A stretch of 64,000 bases of DNA from Solicola gregarius (GCF_025790165.1 NZ_CP094970.1:4836001-4900000), one strand, 5' to 3'; counted from the stretch's first letter, positions 25,681 to 34,146 are shown. Translations and numbers: made by a program. The notes: a model not told the origin generated them from the letters alone.

Positions 25681-26270
25681 CGGCCCCGACCGAGCAGGTT
25701 CCGCCGAGTGCCGAGGGCGTGCTGTTCCAGCAGTACGCCGACAGCCTCGCGACGCTGGCCGAGCGCGCAGGCGTCGCACTGTTGGCGCAGTGGATCGCGG
25801 GCGCATTGTCAGACATGGCCTGGCAGACACAGCTTGCCCGTCTGTTCATCCGGGTCAACCGGGGCGGCACCGTCGTGGCCGACCTCTACGCCGCTCGACA
25901 GTTGCGCCTCATGGGCATTGAAGCCTCGCCGCTCGGCCTGAGCCTGCCCGACGACGTAGCCGAGGTCCAGCGCCTCACGAAGGCGGTCACGACGCTGAGC
26001 GAGGCCCTGGACGACCCGGAGTCCCTCGAGCCTCGCGTCGTACGGGTGGCCCGCTCCGAACCCGTCAACGCCATGCAGCAAGGCGTCGTACGCGCCTACG
26101 CCGAGCACGGCGTCGGAGGCTACCGACGTGGCCTCGACGCCGACCCCTGCGAGCTGTGTGTCTGGCTCGCGAAGAAGCACCTCGACCCGGCCGGGTACAT
26201 CTACGCGGCCGGCACCCCGTTCCACCGGCATCCCGGATGCCAGTGCGAACCCGTCCCGGTGACCGCATGA
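25677..26270 (+). CDS. MuF-like minor head protein
   Basis: 197 residues. The C-terminal motif ADPCELCVWLA followed by GTPFHRHPGCQCEPVPV is the Cys/His pattern of phage Mu gpF-like and related capsid proteins placed right after portals. Probably one or a few copies inside the prohead. GTG at 25677 overlaps the portal stop. No toxin domain is fused. Confidence 0.8.
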   Translation: MTAPTEQVPPSAEGVLFQQYADSLATLAERAGVALLAQWIAGALSDMAWQTQLARLFIRVNRGGTVVADLYAARQLRLMGIEASPLGLSLPDDVAEVQRLTKAVTTLSEALDDPESLEPRVVRVARSEPVNAMQQGVVRAYAEHGVGGYRRGLDADPCELCVWLAKKHLDPAGYIYAAGTPFHRHPGCQCEPVPVTA

Positions 26271-26467
26271 CCAGCCGGACCGACGACACCTGGACCGAGG
26301 CGTGGCGACGTCACGCCCGCGAGTACGACCCGATCCACACCATGACCGAGGACCTCGACGGGCAACCGCTCGGCGTGACCCGGCACCGGGTGCGCGGATT
26401 CATCATCTCGGCCGACCAGATGGCCGCGATCGCCAACGACGAAAGGAAACCCCATGATGACCACTGA
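26267..26467 (+). CDS. Small hypothetical head-module protein
   Basis: 66 residues, hydrophilic ([16 protein letters not shown] at the start). ATG overlaps the MuF-like stop by 4 bp, and its end overlaps the scaffold start by 14 bp. No family recognised; conserved spacing suggests a structural or assembly role. Confidence 0.65.
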
Positions 26468-26894
26468 CACCAGCACCGAGGCCACCGAAGCCACGGAGAC
26501 GCCGCAGGACTCGCCCGAGAGCGACGAGCAGACCACCGAGGAGACCGAGGGCCGCAAGGGCAACCCGGAGGCCGCACGCTACCGCGTGGAGCGCAACGAG
26601 GCCCGCGCCGAACGTGACAACCTGCTCGAGCGTGTGACCTCACTACAGGGTGCCGAGGTCGCCCGCCTCGCGACGGGACCCGGCAAGCTCCACGACGGAT
26701 CCGACCTCGCGTTCTCCGACGCCCTGCTCGACGAGGACGGCAACGTGGACCCCGAGAAGGTCGCCGCCGCGGTCGCCGAGCTCGTCGAGTCAAAGCCGCA
26801 CCTAGGCCAGGCCGCGTACGGCGGGGACGTCGGACTCGGCAACCGTGGAGGGTCCGACACGTCGACCACCTGGGCGAGCGTGATCCGCGGCTAG
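26454..26894 (+). CDS. Capsid scaffolding protein
   Basis: 146 residues: strongly acidic Glu/Thr-rich first 35, then a coiled coil ([20 protein letters not shown]), then a short C-terminal part, the usual build of actinophage scaffold proteins. It lies directly upstream of the capsid gene. Tandem ATGs at 26454 and 26457; GAAAGGAAA precedes them. Confidence 0.85.
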
Positions 26895-27057
26895 GTACCC
26901 CTGTCGGGTACCATTGGGGAGTCGGGACAGGTGCAGGCATCGTCCCGGCTCCCCTCGCTAGAGCGAGACCGTGTGAGGCGTTGACCGCCCGCGGCATCCG
27001 AAGTCCCCGAATCCCGGAGGACTCCTCGTGATCATCGTTAGCGGAGGAATCGCACTC
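26895..27057 (+). promoter_or_regulatory. Structured leader before the capsid gene
   Basis: Three consecutive stem-loops: GGTACCC/GGGTACC at 26894-26912; a 13-bp stem GGGGAGTCGGGAC (26916-26928) with GTCCCGGCTCCCC (26942-26954, one G-U pair); and CTCGCT/AGCGAG at 26954-26967. Two ribosome sites follow, GGAGGA before GTG 27028 and GGAGGA before ATG 27058. It is the only sizeable gap in the operon and precedes the most highly made protein, so it may stabilise mRNA or control translation. Confidence 0.5.
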
Positions 27058-27903
27058 ATGGCCATGTACACCACCACCGACGACGTAGGCGGCCTGCTCC
27101 CCGAGCAGATCGGCGCGCTCGTCGTCCAGCCAGTCATCGACGGATCGGTCGCCGCTCAGATCGGCACCGTCGTCACCATCGGGAGCACGACCTACCGAGT
27201 CCCGCTCGTCACCGCAGACCCGGCCGCCGCATGGGTAGCCGAGGGCGCGGAGATCAGCCCGGCAGACGCCACGATGGACGAGCTCGAGTGCACGCCGTCC
27301 AAGGTCGCCGGCCTGACGATCATCTCTCGTGAGCTTGCCGAGGACTCGAGCCCCGCGGCTCAGCAGGTCGTCGGCGACGGACTCGCCCGCGACATTGCCC
27401 GCAAGGTCGACGCAGCGTTCTTCGACGCCGACGGGGCGACCACCAACGGCCCCGGAGGTCTCGAGGCGCTCACCATGTCGACCGCGAACTACGCGGCCGA
27501 CGGTCCGGCGAACCTCGATTGGGCGGCCGAGGCGATCAGCAAGTCGGAGCAGAAGGGCGGCAGCCTGACGTCGTTCGTCACCGACCCCGCGACCGCGCTC
27601 GTGCTCGCGAAGGTCAAGGAAGGTACCGCGTCCAACGCGCCGCTGCTCGGTCGGGACGCGACCAGCGCCACGAGTCGTTCCGTGCTCGGCGTGCCGCTGC
27701 TCGTGTCCTCGTCTGTCACCGCCGGCACCATCTACGGCATCGACTCCCGGTTCGTGCAGGTCGTCGTCCGCGACAACACGAGGCTGGAAGTCGACAAGTC
27801 GGCGTACTTCTCGAGCGATCGCGTGGGCGTCAAGGCCACGATGCGCGTGGGCTTCGCGTTCACGCACCCGCTCGCGCTGGTCAAGGTCACCGAGAGCGCC
27901 TGA
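27058..27903 (+). CDS. Major capsid protein, HK97 fold
   Basis: 281 residues from ATG 27058 (GGAGGA 9 nt upstream). HK97-type features: a short N-arm (TTTDDVGGLLPEQIG), then PVIDGSVAAQIGTVV, YRVPLVTADPAAAWVAEGAEI, DELECTPSKVAGLTIISRELAEDS and the terminal VGVKATMRVGFAFTHPLALVKV. No protease gene is seen and a separate scaffold is present, so maturation probably does not need a fused delta domain. A GTG at 27028 in the same frame with its own ribosome site would add 10 residues. Confidence 0.93.
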   Translation: MAMYTTTDDVGGLLPEQIGALVVQPVIDGSVAAQIGTVVTIGSTTYRVPLVTADPAAAWVAEGAEISPADATMDELECTPSKVAGLTIISRELAEDSSPAAQQVVGDGLARDIARKVDAAFFDADGATTNGPGGLEALTMSTANYAADGPANLDWAAEAISKSEQKGGSLTSFVTDPATALVLAKVKEGTASNAPLLGRDATSATSRSVLGVPLLVSSSVTAGTIYGIDSRFVQVVVRDNTRLEVDKSAYFSSDRVGVKATMRVGFAFTHPLALVKVTESA

Positions 27904-27905
27904 GC

Positions 27906-28232
27906 ATGGCTGAGCCGACCGCTACCGGCGTCGTGGCGTTCCTGGGGAGACCTGGGGACGCCGCGACGCTGGCGCTCGCGACAGAGCACCTGCCGACCGT
28001 CCGGGCGATGGTGCGCGCATACACGCGTGGCAAGGGCTTCGACACGTCCACCGACGTACCGGCCGACGACCTCGCGGCCGTCATCGTCTCCTCGTGCGCG
28101 CGTCTCGTCGTCAATCCGACCGGCACCGTCGAGGAGTCCATCGGCGAGCTGACGATCCGCCACGGCACATTCTCAGGCTGGACCCTGCCCGAGCTCGCCG
28201 TACTCCACCAGTACCGCAAGCGGGCGCTATGA
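27906..28232 (+). CDS. Head-tail connector (adaptor) protein
   Basis: 108 residues, mostly helical, beginning with a leader and TEHLPTVRAMVRAYTRG, ending IRHGTFSGWTLPELAVLHQYRK: the pattern of gp6/gp15-like head-completion proteins that follow capsid genes in siphophages. ATG 2 bp after the capsid stop; stop overlaps the next ATG. Confidence 0.75.
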   Translation: MAEPTATGVVAFLGRPGDAATLALATEHLPTVRAMVRAYTRGKGFDTSTDVPADDLAAVIVSSCARLVVNPTGTVEESIGELTIRHGTFSGWTLPELAVLHQYRKRAL

Positions 28233-28615
28233 GGCCCAACGTCGAGCTGCTCCGCGGCCGGATCGGTGACCTGCTCACCGACACCGGCACGATCAGCTAC
28301 GACACCGGCGAGACCGAGTTCGACGAGGAGACAGGCGAGGAGACACCCATCTTCGCCGACCGGTACGTCGGCCCGATGCTCGTACGCCCGCAGTACGCCA
28401 CCCCGGCCGAGTTCGATGCCGGCGGCGCACAGTGGACCGTCAGCCGCTACGACGTCACGCTGCCCGCCGACACCGACGTGAGGATCGGCGACCGCGTGCA
28501 GGTCGAGTCCACGTTCGATACCAAGCTCGCCGACACGTTCGTCTACATCACCGACGTGCGGCTCGACCAGTGGCAGATCGCTCGATTCTGCATCGCCGAA
28601 AAGTCGAGCTCGTAG
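28229..28615 (+). CDS. Head-closure protein (DUF6093-like), last gene of the element
   Basis: 128 residues rich in beta strands (TGTISYDTGETEFDEETGEETPIFADRYVGPMLVRP, quoted here only as a type; key parts are YDVTLPADTD and RIGDRVQVES). Similar to DUF6093 head-closure/stopper proteins of actinophages that join the head to the tail. Overlaps the connector stop by 4 bp. In phages the next genes would be tail terminator and tail tube; here a terminator and attR follow, which fits a satellite that docks helper tails onto its own heads. Confidence 0.7.
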   Translation: MRPNVELLRGRIGDLLTDTGTISYDTGETEFDEETGEETPIFADRYVGPMLVRPQYATPAEFDAGGAQWTVSRYDVTLPADTDVRIGDRVQVESTFDTKLADTFVYITDVRLDQWQIARFCIAEKSSS

Positions 28616-28742
28616 AAGACCGGCGTCAACGCCACCGGCCCGCGCGGGGACTCCATGAAGTCGCTCACCCGCCGGAACCGGAACGATGGTGCGAGAGCGG
28701 TTCCCTATCCTTTCGACCGCGGCGACCGCACCAGCGCCGAAC

Positions 28743-28786
28743 AGAACGCCACCCCTGCAACCGAAGTCGTCCGGGGGTGGCGTTCT
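28743..28786 (+). terminator. Terminator of the element's rightward operon
   Basis: Perfect 13-bp stem (AGAACGCCACCCC / GGGGTGGCGTTCT) with an 18-nt loop, 127 bp after the last head gene. Confidence 0.7.
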
Positions 28787-28808
28787 ACTGCTCGTGTGGG
28801 GTCCCGGT

Positions 28809-28827
28809 GTCCGCAGAAAGTCCGCAA
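28809..28827 (+). repeat. Right arm-type repeat pair
   Basis: GTCCGCAG-AAA-GTCCGCAA, same 11-bp period and orientation as the pair at 18486-18504; 102 bp from the attR core. Candidate Int/Xis binding sites. Confidence 0.5.
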
Positions 28828-28929
28828 GACGTTCACAAACCGCCAACGCTGCCAATCGCTACAGATAGGCGTTTGTGCAGGTCAGGGTGCATATCCAACG
28901 ATTGCCAATCACTGCCGACACGCCGAGTA

Positions 28930-28954
28930 GAGTTCGAGCTCTACTTCGACATCT
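28930..28954 (+). repeat. attR core: 25-bp repeat of the glnA 3' end
   Basis: Identical to 18420-18444 and followed by GA, so it still reads EFELYFDI-stop (TGA). This is presumably the original end of glnA; a strong terminator hairpin follows at 28965. Confidence 0.95.
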
Positions 28955-28964
28955 GATTCGTCTG

Positions 28965-29024
28965 CGTTTTGGAGAGTTTGGGTCGGTTTCAGCATGCGCA
29001 AACCGACCCAAACTCTCCAAAACG
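28965..29024. terminator. Long perfect hairpin, probable original glnA terminator
   Basis: Perfect 25-bp arms (28965-28989 and 29000-29024) with a 10-nt loop, 8 bp after the TGA that follows attR and 13 bp beyond the jetD stop on the other strand. It would end both jetD transcripts and, before integration, glnA. Confidence 0.85.
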
Positions 29025-29037
29025 GGAACGCTGGCGG

Positions 29038-30192
29038 TCAGATCCGCTGGTATGGCAGGCGCTCGGTCGCCCAGCCCCAGGCGATGCGCTCCTGCTCCAG
29101 CCGGACGGCGTTGCCGTAGCGGTCGGTCACCAGATCCGTGTAGACCGAAGCCTCGTCGGTCGCGAGGCGCCCAAGCCGAGCACTGGTCGGCCCGGTCTCG
29201 CTCCCCCACCGCTGACGATGCTCGAGGAGCGTCGCTCGGTCCATCAGGAACGACTCGGTCTGTGGAAGCCACGCCCGCAGCTGATCGAGGATGGCGAAAC
29301 CGTGGGTGTCGAGGTCACCCCAGTACCAAACCGGCACATCGGCCAGCCAGCGCAGCGCACCCACCCGGTCCACATCGAATCCCTTACCCCACAGCAACAC
29401 GCCATCGTTCGGAGGATCGAGACTGAGGAAGGTCACTTCGTTCTCGACGACCACGGCGCAACCTACGCCGACCTGGAGACCAGCGATCTCGTCGACCCGG
29501 AACGTCGCCTCGGTGACGCTGCGCGGCAGGCCGAGGAACCCCGGGCAGAAGCGCATCCGGACTGTGTCCGGCTTGGCGGCCAGGCCGAGGTCGCGAGCGA
29601 ACGCCGACGGTCTCCTGCCCGCCCCTAGGAGTTGGCCGAGCACTGGCCGATGCCGCTCGACGAACTTGGTGTCCACGCCCGGCGCATCGATCGTACGCAA
29701 GTACAGCCCCGAGCCTCGTGCGGCCGCGAGCCACCGGTACGCAGCGAGCAAACTCTCCCAGTCGTCGGTTGCGTCCAGCGACTTGAGCGGGTGATCGCCG
29801 ACCCATGCTCGTACGACCGGGAGGTCGCTCACCAGCTCGAGGATTTCGACGTACGAGGCGACCCTTCGCTTCGCGCCGAGAAGTGCCCACGCCTGGTCGT
29901 AGCTGGTCAGGCGGGCGCGGGTTGGGAACCGATTGCGCCCGATCTCACGACCCCCGATCACGCTCCACTCGATCTCGAAGCATTCGCCCTGACGGCTCGC
30001 GTCCTCGAGAGCGGCGATCCAATCCCGCACCGCGCCGACATCCACCCCGATCTCGCTCACTTTGGGTCCACGGATTGGGAAGTCTTGCGCGGGGAAGTCC
30101 TCGCCGGCGGCCAGTGCCCGCAACAACGTCTGGTCGTCCCAGCGACGCTGCACCTTGGCCCTGACGTCGGCCGGCGTGGTCCAACGCGTCAC
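29038..30192 (-). CDS. jetD: Wadjet nuclease subunit JetD (DUF3322/DUF2220)
   Basis: 384 residues. N-terminal DUF3322 part (TTPADVRAKVQRRWDD onward) and C-terminal DUF2220 Toprim-like part with the metal-binding pattern VWYWGDLDTHGFAILDQLR. In type I Wadjet, JetD is the topoisomerase-VI-like nuclease that cuts closed circular plasmids after the SMC complex has extruded them. GTG at 30192 overlaps the jetC stop by 4 bp. Full length and intact. Last gene of the operon, ended by the hairpin at 28965-29024. Confidence 0.93.
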   Translation of the reverse strand: MTRWTTPADVRAKVQRRWDDQTLLRALAAGEDFPAQDFPIRGPKVSEIGVDVGAVRDWIAALEDASRQGECFEIEWSVIGGREIGRNRFPTRARLTSYDQAWALLGAKRRVASYVEILELVSDLPVVRAWVGDHPLKSLDATDDWESLLAAYRWLAAARGSGLYLRTIDAPGVDTKFVERHRPVLGQLLGAGRRPSAFARDLGLAAKPDTVRMRFCPGFLGLPRSVTEATFRVDEIAGLQVGVGCAVVVENEVTFLSLDPPNDGVLLWGKGFDVDRVGALRWLADVPVWYWGDLDTHGFAILDQLRAWLPQTESFLMDRATLLEHRQRWGSETGPTSARLGRLATDEASVYTDLVTDRYGNAVRLEQERIAWGWATERLPYQRI

Positions 30193-33100
30193 TCGGCACG
30201 CTCCACCCGGCGTCGTTCGTGAAACTCCTCGATCGTCAGCGTCTGCAGCCGCGAGTTGTTTCCGGACGGGTTGTCGACGAACCCGATCGCCCGGACGTAC
30301 GGCTCGATCACATGCACCTTCTGCAGAGGTGTGATCACGAGCAACTGCAGCCCCAGCTTGGCGAACAGGTCGAGGGCGTAACGCGTCGACTGATCCGACC
30401 CTCGCCCGAACGCCTCGTCGATCACCGCGAATCGGAAGTCGCGCGACTCCTTGACACCCCAATCCAGGCCGAACTGGTACGCCAGTGAGGCGGCGAGGAT
30501 GGTGTAAGCGAGCTTCTCCTTCTGCCCGCCGGACTTGCCGTCCGAATCACGGTAGTGCTCATGCTCCTCATCGGTCTCCCGGTCGCGCTCGGACGCGGAG
30601 AAGGTGAACCAGTTGCGCACGTCGGTGACCTTCGCGGTCCACGCCTTGTCGGAGTCGGTGTGGCCCTCTCTCCCGCGGAATCGCTCGATGATCCGCTGCA
30701 CGTCGAGGAACCGCTGTTCGGAATAGCGATCATCCTGCGGCGTGAGGGTGTCGCCGGTCGCGTCGCGCAGGTCGGTCTGGAACTGCCGGACGTCGGTGTT
30801 GGGCGTCGCCTCGGGTTCGAGCCGGATGATCCGACCTGGGCTGTAGTCGATGGCGGCGAGTGCGTCGTTGATGGTGGCGACGCGGTCATGGATGACGTCG
30901 CGCTGTCGCCGCAACCAGTTGTTGAATCCGGCGAGCTCCTTGATCGTCTCCGTGTTGAGCTGCCGCTTGAAGTCCTCCTCGAACCTCGGCAGGTCATCGT
31001 CGCGCACGCGGTCGTGGAAGGCCCGGAACTCGGCCCTCGCTCCGATGTCGGTGTCCATCTCCGTGGTGGACTCGGGCCACCGGCGTCGAACCTCGGCCAT
31101 GTGCCGGAGTGTGTTGGTGGCTTGAGCGTTCATCTGCTGGGTGAGGCGCTCGATCCGTCCGCCCAGCTCCGCGGTCAGCCCGCTCTCCGCCGCGGCACAG
31201 TCGTCGGAACGGGTCGGATGATCACTACCGAGTCGGTTGGTGAGAGCGTCGTACGACGCTCGCGTGCCGGTCAGGTACGCGCGGTCAGTCGCGGCGAGAA
31301 GCGATCGGTCCTGCTCCCGGGCCCCCTCGGCACGATCGATGCGTTCGCCCACGCGCGCGATGTCCTGCTGGGCCTGCTTCTCGTGGCCCTCGATTTCGCG
31401 GATCGCGGTGCCGACCTCGGTCATGCGCCGTTCGATCTCGGCCAGTTCCGACGAGCCGGCGAGCCGACGCTCGCGCTCCGTACGTGCCAAGGCCGCACGC
31501 TGCTCGGCCTCTTCAACGTCGAGCTCAGTCCAGGATGAGTACTCCGCGAGGCGTTCCAACGCTGTCTCTCGACTGCGGATCGCGTCACGTTCGGCGTCCA
31601 CCTTCTCGGCGGCCCGGTCGACCTCGGCCAACTGGGACTCCAACTCCGCGACATGCGACTCGAGTGCCTCGATCTTGCGTTCGTTGGCCCAGCCGAGTAG
31701 CCAATGGCGTGGGTCGTCCGCGCGGTACCGGTCGTCCTTCTCGTGCCGGTCTCCGGAACGTACCTGCCCCTCGCGGGTGACCGCACGCATCGCTTCGCGG
31801 AACTCGTCCAGCGTCTCGGCGCAGCGATGCCCCGCGCGGCGGTTGAGCTGCGATCGGAGGTAGTCCTCGAACCGGCCGCCAGCCACTTCGAGCGTCTCGG
31901 CGAGGATCAGACCGCCCTCCTCGCCGTGGGGCTGGAGCCCGACACTGCGGTGCGGCACTCGCTCGTACACCAGCCGCATCCCGAGGTGCCGCTCGTTGAC
32001 CCACTGTGACACGGCTTGATAGTGCTGCTGATCGACGAGCAGCGACTGGGCGAATCCGCGGAGTACGCGTTCCGCGGCGCCGCGCCACTGTTCGTACCCC
32101 TCGGCGACGTCGATGAGCTCGCCGGCGAACGGCAGATCGTCGACGTCGAGTCCGAGGTCGCGGCAGAGTGCCTCGCGTACCGCCAGCTGGTTCCGACCGA
32201 GGTTGCTGCGTCGTCCGCGCAGGCTCTCGATGTCCTCCTTGGTCTCCTGCGTCGCCTCACGTATCCGTGATCGCTCGCTGAGTCGCTCGGCGACGGCGTG
32301 ATCCAGCCGCTTGCGTTCCTCGGCGATCCCGGCCAGCTCAGCCGTTGCCTGCTCGCCGACACGGACGAACCCGTCGGCATCGGTGACCTCGGCGAGGCCG
32401 GCGTCGGCGAGGTGGCCGGCATAGCGTGCGCGCCGTCCGGCTCGCGCCTCGGCTTCCTCGCGCGCGATCCGCTCCAGCCGTTCGAGCTCGCCGATCCGGT
32501 CACCACCGGCGGCAGCGCGTTCGCCGATCAGTCCGTCGCGCTCGCTCACCAGCGTTACTCGCCGCGCGGCCAACTCCTCGGCTTCGCGGTTGGCGCGAGC
32601 CGACTCGGCCTTGTGCGCCTCCAACTCCTCGTCGAGGAGCCGCAGCCGGAGCTCGGCGATGTAGAGGCGTACGGCCTCGCGTTGCCGGTCGAGTCCGGCG
32701 CGTTGTTCGAGCGCCGTGTCGTACTTGTCGGCCGCGTCGACCAGCGGGATCAGCGCGGCGAGCTGCTCGCGTGCCCGGGTCACTGCCTCGTGGGCCTTCG
32801 TGAGGTCGTCGAAGTGACCCACGATGTCACGCACCCGCGCGGAGGAGTCTGCGGGCTCGAGCATGTGGTCGCGCACGAACTCGTTCAGGTTGCCGACGGA
32901 CTTCATCGACACGGTCTGGCCGAACAGCTCGAGGGCCTGGTCAGACCTGATGCCGAGCAACCGCCGGAGTCGCCGGGAGTACTCCGGGTAGTTGTTGCTG
33001 ATTTCGCAGCCCGCCCCGCGCAGCCGCTTACGGAGCTGATTGAGGTCGGTGCCGAAGTCGGTGAAGTCCGGATCGATCGCCAGCGACTTGATGGCGGTGA

Positions 33101-33563
33101 CGAAGAACCGGTCTGGTTGGCCCTTGTCGCGCTGCTTCTGGTGGAAGACCTGAGCGAGGGTGACCTCCTCGTCGTATCCCGCGTTGACGAAGACGCCGAG
33201 GACGACGGAGTACGACCGATGGTCACGCAACCCGATCGGCCGGGAGGTGCCTGTGGCCTCGTTGCGCTCGGACTTGAAGTGGCCCTCAACGTAGCTGCGC
33301 AGGGTGCGCTCTTTCGACTCGGCACCGGCGGCCTTGTTGTACGTGATCTTGTTGGCCGGCAGGAGCAGCGTCGTGACGGCATCGACCAGGGTGGACTTGC
33401 CGCTGCCGATGTCGCCGGTGAGCAGGGAGGTTTCTCCGTCGGGCGTCAGGCGCCAGACCCGCTGGTCGAACGTGCCCCAGTTGTAGACCTCGATCCGCTG
33501 CAACCGGTAGCCCGCTCGGGAATCATCGGCGAGCCCGGCAGCAGAGAAGAGCCCGTCACTCAT
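30189..33563 (-). CDS. jetC: Wadjet SMC-like ATPase JetC
   Basis: 1124 residues. Walker A LLTGDIGSGKST at about 48-58 following RIEVYNWGTFD; long charged coiled-coil regions in the middle (about 290-480 and 640-780) around a hinge; C-terminal signature SGGQKEKLAYT and Walker B FRFAVIDEAFGRGSD. MukB/SbcC-like loop-extruding motor of the Wadjet complex. ATG at 33563 overlaps the end of jetB by 8 bp. Intact throughout. Confidence 0.95.
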   Translation of the reverse strand: MSDGLFSAAGLADDSRAGYRLQRIEVYNWGTFDQRVWRLTPDGETSLLTGDIGSGKSTLVDAVTTLLLPANKITYNKAAGAESKERTLRSYVEGHFKSERNEATGTSRPIGLRDHRSYSVVLGVFVNAGYDEEVTLAQVFHQKQRDKGQPDRFFVTAIKSLAIDPDFTDFGTDLNQLRKRLRGAGCEISNNYPEYSRRLRRLLGIRSDQALELFGQTVSMKSVGNLNEFVRDHMLEPADSSARVRDIVGHFDDLTKAHEAVTRAREQLAALIPLVDAADKYDTALEQRAGLDRQREAVRLYIAELRLRLLDEELEAHKAESARANREAEELAARRVTLVSERDGLIGERAAAGGDRIGELERLERIAREEAEARAGRRARYAGHLADAGLAEVTDADGFVRVGEQATAELAGIAEERKRLDHAVAERLSERSRIREATQETKEDIESLRGRRSNLGRNQLAVREALCRDLGLDVDDLPFAGELIDVAEGYEQWRGAAERVLRGFAQSLLVDQQHYQAVSQWVNERHLGMRLVYERVPHRSVGLQPHGEEGGLILAETLEVAGGRFEDYLRSQLNRRAGHRCAETLDEFREAMRAVTREGQVRSGDRHEKDDRYRADDPRHWLLGWANERKIEALESHVAELESQLAEVDRAAEKVDAERDAIRSRETALERLAEYSSWTELDVEEAEQRAALARTERERRLAGSSELAEIERRMTEVGTAIREIEGHEKQAQQDIARVGERIDRAEGAREQDRSLLAATDRAYLTGTRASYDALTNRLGSDHPTRSDDCAAAESGLTAELGGRIERLTQQMNAQATNTLRHMAEVRRRWPESTTEMDTDIGARAEFRAFHDRVRDDDLPRFEEDFKRQLNTETIKELAGFNNWLRRQRDVIHDRVATINDALAAIDYSPGRIIRLEPEATPNTDVRQFQTDLRDATGDTLTPQDDRYSEQRFLDVQRIIERFRGREGHTDSDKAWTAKVTDVRNWFTFSASERDRETDEEHEHYRDSDGKSGGQKEKLAYTILAASLAYQFGLDWGVKESRDFRFAVIDEAFGRGSDQSTRYALDLFAKLGLQLLVITPLQKVHVIEPYVRAIGFVDNPSGNNSRLQTLTIEEFHERRRVERAE

Positions 33564-34146
33564 CGGCATCGCCCCGCAGTCCCGCGGCGTACTCCTCGAG
33601 CTTGGCAGCGTAGTCGCCCAGCGTCTCGGCATCGACGTACGCCTTCAGCACCCGCCGGACCTCCCACTGGTCACTGCTCCCCTGCAAGGGGCGAAGGAAG
33701 CCTATATCTGCCACCTGCTTGATGGTCGTGTCGACCTTGTCGATCATCCGTGCCTCGTGGGAGGACTCGGGCAGGAACGTACGCAACTCGTCGACGATCT
33801 GGTCGCGACTCAGGACCAGCTTGCCGTCGATTGCCACGGTGTCGAACTCCACGAGCCGCTTACGTAGCAGCACCAGCAAGAGGCTCTGCGAATGGGTGAG
33901 AGCACGGCGGCGTACCAGCCGTGGCAAAGGCTCCTCACCATCGTCCTCGGGCTGGGACTTGAGGTAGGCGTAGCCTGCCGTGTCGTCGACGACGACATCG
34001 ACGCCGAGAGTGGCGAAGTGATCACGTACGGCGGCGCCGTGCCGGTCGAGTGTCTCCCACCCCGACTCGTGGGTCTCGCGATAGACGACACCACGCATCA
34101 GCTCGATGATGGTGGTGGCCACGGCATGTTCCTCGGGCGTTCTCAT
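33556..34146 (-). CDS. jetB: Wadjet subunit JetB (DUF4194, kleisin-associated)
   Basis: 196 residues, DUF4194: MRTPEEHAVATTIIELMRGVVYRE at the start (a type note only), then GYAYLKSQPEDD, LPRLVRRRALTHSQSLLLVLLRKRL and a winged-helix-like DKVDTTIKQVADIGFL. Counterpart of MukE. ATG overlaps the jetA stop by 4 bp. Confidence 0.92.
   Translation of the reverse strand: MRTPEEHAVATTIIELMRGVVYRETHESGWETLDRHGAAVRDHFATLGVDVVVDDTAGYAYLKSQPEDDGEEPLPRLVRRRALTHSQSLLLVLLRKRLVEFDTVAIDGKLVLSRDQIVDELRTFLPESSHEARMIDKVDTTIKQVADIGFLRPLQGSSDQWEVRRVLKAYVDAETLGDYAAKLEEYAAGLRGDADE

Larger units (their letters stand above)
28616..28929. other. Gene-free right end of the element
   Basis: 314 bp without a convincing gene; short frames here lack ribosome sites. 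It contains a terminator hairpin (28743-28786), the right arm-type repeat pair (28809-28827), and two similar words TGCCAATCGCT and TGCCAATCACT (about 28852 and 28903) that may be further integrase sites close to attR. Confidence 0.6.
18420..28954. mobile_element. Integrated capsid-encoding phage satellite (cf-PICI-like) in the 3' end of glnA
   Basis: Bounded by 25-bp direct repeats equal to the end of glnA. Content in order: integrase and repressor on the minus strand; then excisionase, small protein, RepA-like ATPase, small protein, HNH, TerL, portal, MuF-like, small protein, scaffold, capsid and two head-tail connector genes on the plus strand. No tail, tape-measure, baseplate, lysin or holin gene fits in the 10.5 kb. 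This is the gene content known for capsid-forming PICIs, which build their own heads and borrow helper tails. A decayed prophage that lost its right half is the alternative, but all present genes are open and a terminator plus clean attR follow the last gene. Confidence 0.85.

Noticed and set aside
28655-28930. Possible cargo gene at the right end of the element
   Set aside because: The frame has no ribosome site, runs through the terminator hairpin and arm repeats, and has no domain.
30189-33563. Chromosomal MukB/condensin instead of Wadjet JetC
   Set aside because: DUF3375, DUF4194 and DUF3322/DUF2220 partners in jetABCD order define Wadjet; chromosomal MukBEF has no JetD.
32298-33722. 474-codon frame antisense to jetC, and similar ones opposite jetD (28969-29628), drmA (45797-46864) and drmD (54888-55505)
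   Set aside because: All lie opposite intact, motif-bearing genes and show third-position-GC shadow composition.
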